Below are positions 6,616 to 7,942 of a stretch of 7,942 nucleotides of DNA, in pieces; position 1 is the stretch's first letter, and each line of letters begins with the position of its first letter. Source of the DNA: CAUZIB01 sp963578805 (lineage in GTDB: Bacteria > Acidobacteriota > Vicinamibacteria > Vicinamibacterales > UBA8438); assembly GCA_963578805.1 (NCBI GenBank), contig CAUZDY010000085.1, positions 1-7,942 of the forward strand, in the 5' to 3' direction. The translations under genes were made by a program, and so were the position numbers. Under the pieces are notes generated by a model that made no database searches, was not told the DNA's origin, and saw only the letters and a program-made list of their open reading frames with translations.

Positions 6616-6885
6616 ATGCCCACCTCGCCACCGCCAACGTCACTTGATCCTTCAACAGACTGGATTACCCAACGAGCCCTAGCGGAGCTTCTCGGCGTAA
6701 CAGAACGCACCGCCACGACGTGGGCCAAGGAAGGGTGTCTCCGCCAATACGAGCACGGCGTCCCCGGCTGTGGCCGTCGGAAGTACAGCCGAGCCCGAAT
6801 TGAGGCGGTTCTTCGCCGATCTTGGGCGTCGATCGATGACGCACCCGTTGCAGCTTGCACCGAACTGCAGGGTGTAACGAAGTGA
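6616..6885 (+). CDS. Small MerR/excisionase-like winged-helix DNA-binding protein
   Basis: The product is 89 residues from ATG 6616. GAGG at 6603-6606 is spaced 9 nt from it, so the ATG is preferred over the upstream TTG at 6601. Residues 16-44 (DWITQRALAELLGVTERTAT and following) form a typical MerR/AlpA/Xis-type HTH: decision to use a named site by a recognition helix after LLGVTERT. A wing with GCGRRKYSRARI follows at 51-62. It is the first gene of the rightward operon toward the integrase, where excisionases or directionality factors are commonly found. It may bend att DNA for excision or act as an AlpA-like activator of the integrase gene. Family level is likely; the specific role is inferred. 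Confidence 0.8.
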   Translation: MPTSPPPTSLDPSTDWITQRALAELLGVTERTATTWAKEGCLRQYEHGVPGCGRRKYSRARIEAVLRRSWASIDDAPVAACTELQGVTK

Positions 6886-6972
6886 CGGAGATCCGTGAGC
6901 CGTGCCAGTTCAGGAAACGGGTTCGAGAGTGCTGACCAAGCGACAGGTGGTGGGGTGAGTCGTGAGATCAAG

Positions 6973-7221
6973 ATGAAGAACAAGAAAGACAAGAAAGACA
7001 AGAACGCTACTCGCGTCCTGGCACCAATCCGGACCGATGAGCTCTATTCGCTCCAGATGCTTCGTGGCCTGACCGGGTGGGGCGACAGCGCCATCCGAGC
7101 CGCACGGGCTGGTGGCTTGAAGCCGATCTACCTGCATCGCCGCGTGTTCTACCGCGGTGCCGATCTCGTCGAGTACATCGACAAGGCCGCGGAAGCACAG
7201 GACGGCGACAACTCGCGGTAG
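6973..7221 (+). CDS. Second small HTH DNA-binding protein
   Basis: The product is 82 residues from ATG 6973. In-frame GTG starts exist at 6955 (AGG 7 nt upstream) and 6895 (GGAG 4 nt upstream). However, codons between 6895 and 6972 have mixed third positions, whereas G/C-ending codons dominate from 6973, so the short form is preferred. The N-terminus is very lysine-rich (MKNKKDKKDK). Residues 25-48 (YSLQMLRGLTGWGDSAIRAA) are an HTH, followed by a wing (IYLHRRVFYRGADLVEYI, 52-69). It lies 87 bp after the first HTH gene and before the integrase. It may be a second directionality factor or regulator. A partially basic, disordered N-terminal tail suggests nonspecific DNA contacts. Confidence 0.75.
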   Translation: MKNKKDKKDKNATRVLAPIRTDELYSLQMLRGLTGWGDSAIRAARAGGLKPIYLHRRVFYRGADLVEYIDKAAEAQDGDNSR

Positions 7222-7533
7222 AGATGGCTTTGACACCACCTGGAAGAGGAGGCGACGGAACCTCCACTGACGTGGCCGCGACGACGCTGGCGCGAGCCGT
7301 GGCCACGCGATATCATCCCCCGTGCCGCCGCGTCGAGGCAGCCGCCAGACCGAACAGAAGAGCCGTTTGACCAACGAGCGATGACGAAGGGTAGAGGCAG
7401 CCACACAACATCTTGGCAGTTACGGCAGGGGACATGGCTCTGGCCATCGTCTCGAGAGTCGAGTGAAACCCAGTGCCGAACGCCATCGCGATCGGCTGCT
7501 CGGCAGTAACCAAATCAAAGCAAGGAGTTCCCG
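7222..7533. other. Untranslated leader with inverted repeats before the integrase
   Basis: No credible gene occupies these 312 bp. It holds GGAGG/CCTCC arms at 7248-7252/7261-7265 and a perfect 7-bp pair CGTGGCC/GGCCACG at 7271-7277/7301-7307. The loop of that pair contains GGC-GCGA-GCC, a GNRA-capped mini-stem at 7289-7298. ATGGC-TCTG-GCCAT lies at 7434-7447, and GAGGCAGCC is repeated at 7335-7343 and 7394-7402. None is followed by a T-tract. The region may hold an integrase promoter, arm-type or excisionase binding sites, or a structured leader. No att core can be assigned. Confidence 0.4.
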
Positions 7534-7942
7534 ATGCACGACATCAAGGTTCACGTGGTCGAATACGGCCGGAAATGCCTCTACATGCGGTACACCGACC
7601 CGATCACCGGCAAGCAGAAGGCACGCTCAACCGGCGTACCACGCACGCGGAAACCGAAGGCCGACATGACCGCGGCTGTGAAGGTCGCGGCCAAATGGGA
7701 GCATGACCTCCGTGAGGGTCGGTACAAGGACTCGACGAAGATCGGTTGGGCCGAGTTCAGGCAGCGGTTCGAGGACGAGAAGCTACAGGGGCTGTCCGAC
7801 AATTACGCAGCGGTCATGAACGCCGCGATGAACCACTTTGAAGAGTTGGGGATCAACCGCCTGTCCCAAGTCGACGCGAATGTGATCAGCCGGTTTCAGG
7901 CACAGTTACGGGAAGATGGAGTCAGAGAATCGACCATCCGTT
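7534..7942 (+). CDS. int: Tyrosine-type site-specific integrase, N-terminal part (cut by window edge)
   Basis: The open frame of 136 codons starts at ATG 7534, has a near-perfect AAGGAG at 7522-7527 with 6-nt spacing, and is still open at the right edge. Residues 1-35 (HVVEYGRKCLYMRYTDPITG) suggest the three-stranded arm-binding domain of phage-type integrases. Residues about 70-136 (TKIGWAEFRQRFEDEKL...NHFEELGINRLSQVDANVI) fit the SAM-like core-binding domain that follows. The catalytic domain with the R-H-R-Y residues lies beyond the window and cannot be confirmed. It would integrate the element into the chromosome and, with an excisionase, remove it. Position last in the rightward operon supports this. 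Confidence 0.85.
   Translation, partial: MHDIKVHVVEYGRKCLYMRYTDPITGKQKARSTGVPRTRKPKADMTAAVKVAAKWEHDLREGRYKDSTKIGWAEFRQRFEDEKLQGLSDNYAAVMNAAMNHFEELGINRLSQVDANVISRFQAQLREDGVRESTIR

Larger units (their letters stand above)
1..7942. mobile_element. Internal part of an integrative, replication-competent element (prophage/satellite-like)
   Basis: The window holds, as one set, a tyrosine-type integrase start, two small excisionase-like HTH proteins, a divergently transcribed Cro/C1-type regulator, an AEP primase, a P-loop helicase, an iteron cluster and a ParB/KorB-like protein. These modules together are typical of PICI-like satellites, phage-plasmids and integrative plasmids. No capsid, portal, terminase, relaxase or conjugation gene is visible, so satellite or integrative plasmid is as likely as full phage. 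Both ends run out of the window: the integrase is cut on the right and a hypothetical gene on the left. No att duplication or tRNA can be defined, so the true boundaries are unknown. Confidence 0.6.

Noticed and set aside
1..7942. tRNA, rRNA, CRISPR array or insertion sequence
   Set aside because: I saw no cloverleaf, regularly spaced long direct repeats with unique spacers, transposase motif or terminal inverted repeats. The only clustered repeats are the short iterons.

Overview
This GC-rich window looks like most of one integrated, self-replicating mobile element in a bacterial chromosome or prophage region. The gene set is typical of integrative elements and phage satellites. It has a tyrosine-type integrase (cut by the right edge), two small winged-helix or excisionase-like DNA-binding proteins, a Cro/C1-type regulator, an archaeo-eukaryotic-type (AEP) primase-polymerase, a P-loop replicative helicase, and a ParB/KorB-like or DUF1016_N-like helix-turn-helix protein. 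The style of the primase, helicase and small HTH proteins suggests a planctomycete host (Rhodopirellula/Pirellula-like). That host call is an inference from protein character, not a database result.

Layout, left to right. (a) 1-373, minus strand: a partial charged, helical hypothetical gene. (b) 374-733: no convincing gene, but a run of hairpins that ends in a perfect 12-bp inverted repeat (683-707) just beyond the stop of the next gene. (c) 734-1621, minus: the ParB/KorB-like DNA-binding protein. (d) 1622-2040: a weak small ORF at 1741-1926, ambiguous between strands. (e) 2041-2378: about a dozen copies of a short CTGTCCC(A/G) motif in both orientations. They form two clusters around an 86-bp low-GC, pyrimidine-rich core and are a strong candidate replication origin. 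(f) 2363-4450, minus: helicase. (g) 4447-5682, minus: primase, translationally coupled to the helicase by an ATGA overlap. (h) 5732-6493, minus: HTH regulator. (i) 6494-6615: divergent control region with a short palindrome. (j) 6616-6885 and 6973-7221, plus: two small HTH proteins. (k) 7222-7533: an untranslated stretch with inverted repeats. (l) 7534 to the right edge, plus: integrase.

How the parts may work together. The region at 6494-6615 appears to separate a leftward replication and maintenance operon (regulator, primase, helicase) from a rightward integration and excision operon (small HTH proteins, integrase). An origin immediately 3' of the rep gene, with two iteron sets around an AT-richer core, is the plan described for staphylococcal pathogenicity islands (SaPI/PICI satellites). 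Here the replicase is split into two proteins and transcribed in the same direction as the regulator, which is not the SaPI arrangement. The ParB-like gene with a perfect palindrome beside it could be a partition or autoregulation cassette. The element's ends, att sites and cargo lie outside the window or cannot be identified from it.
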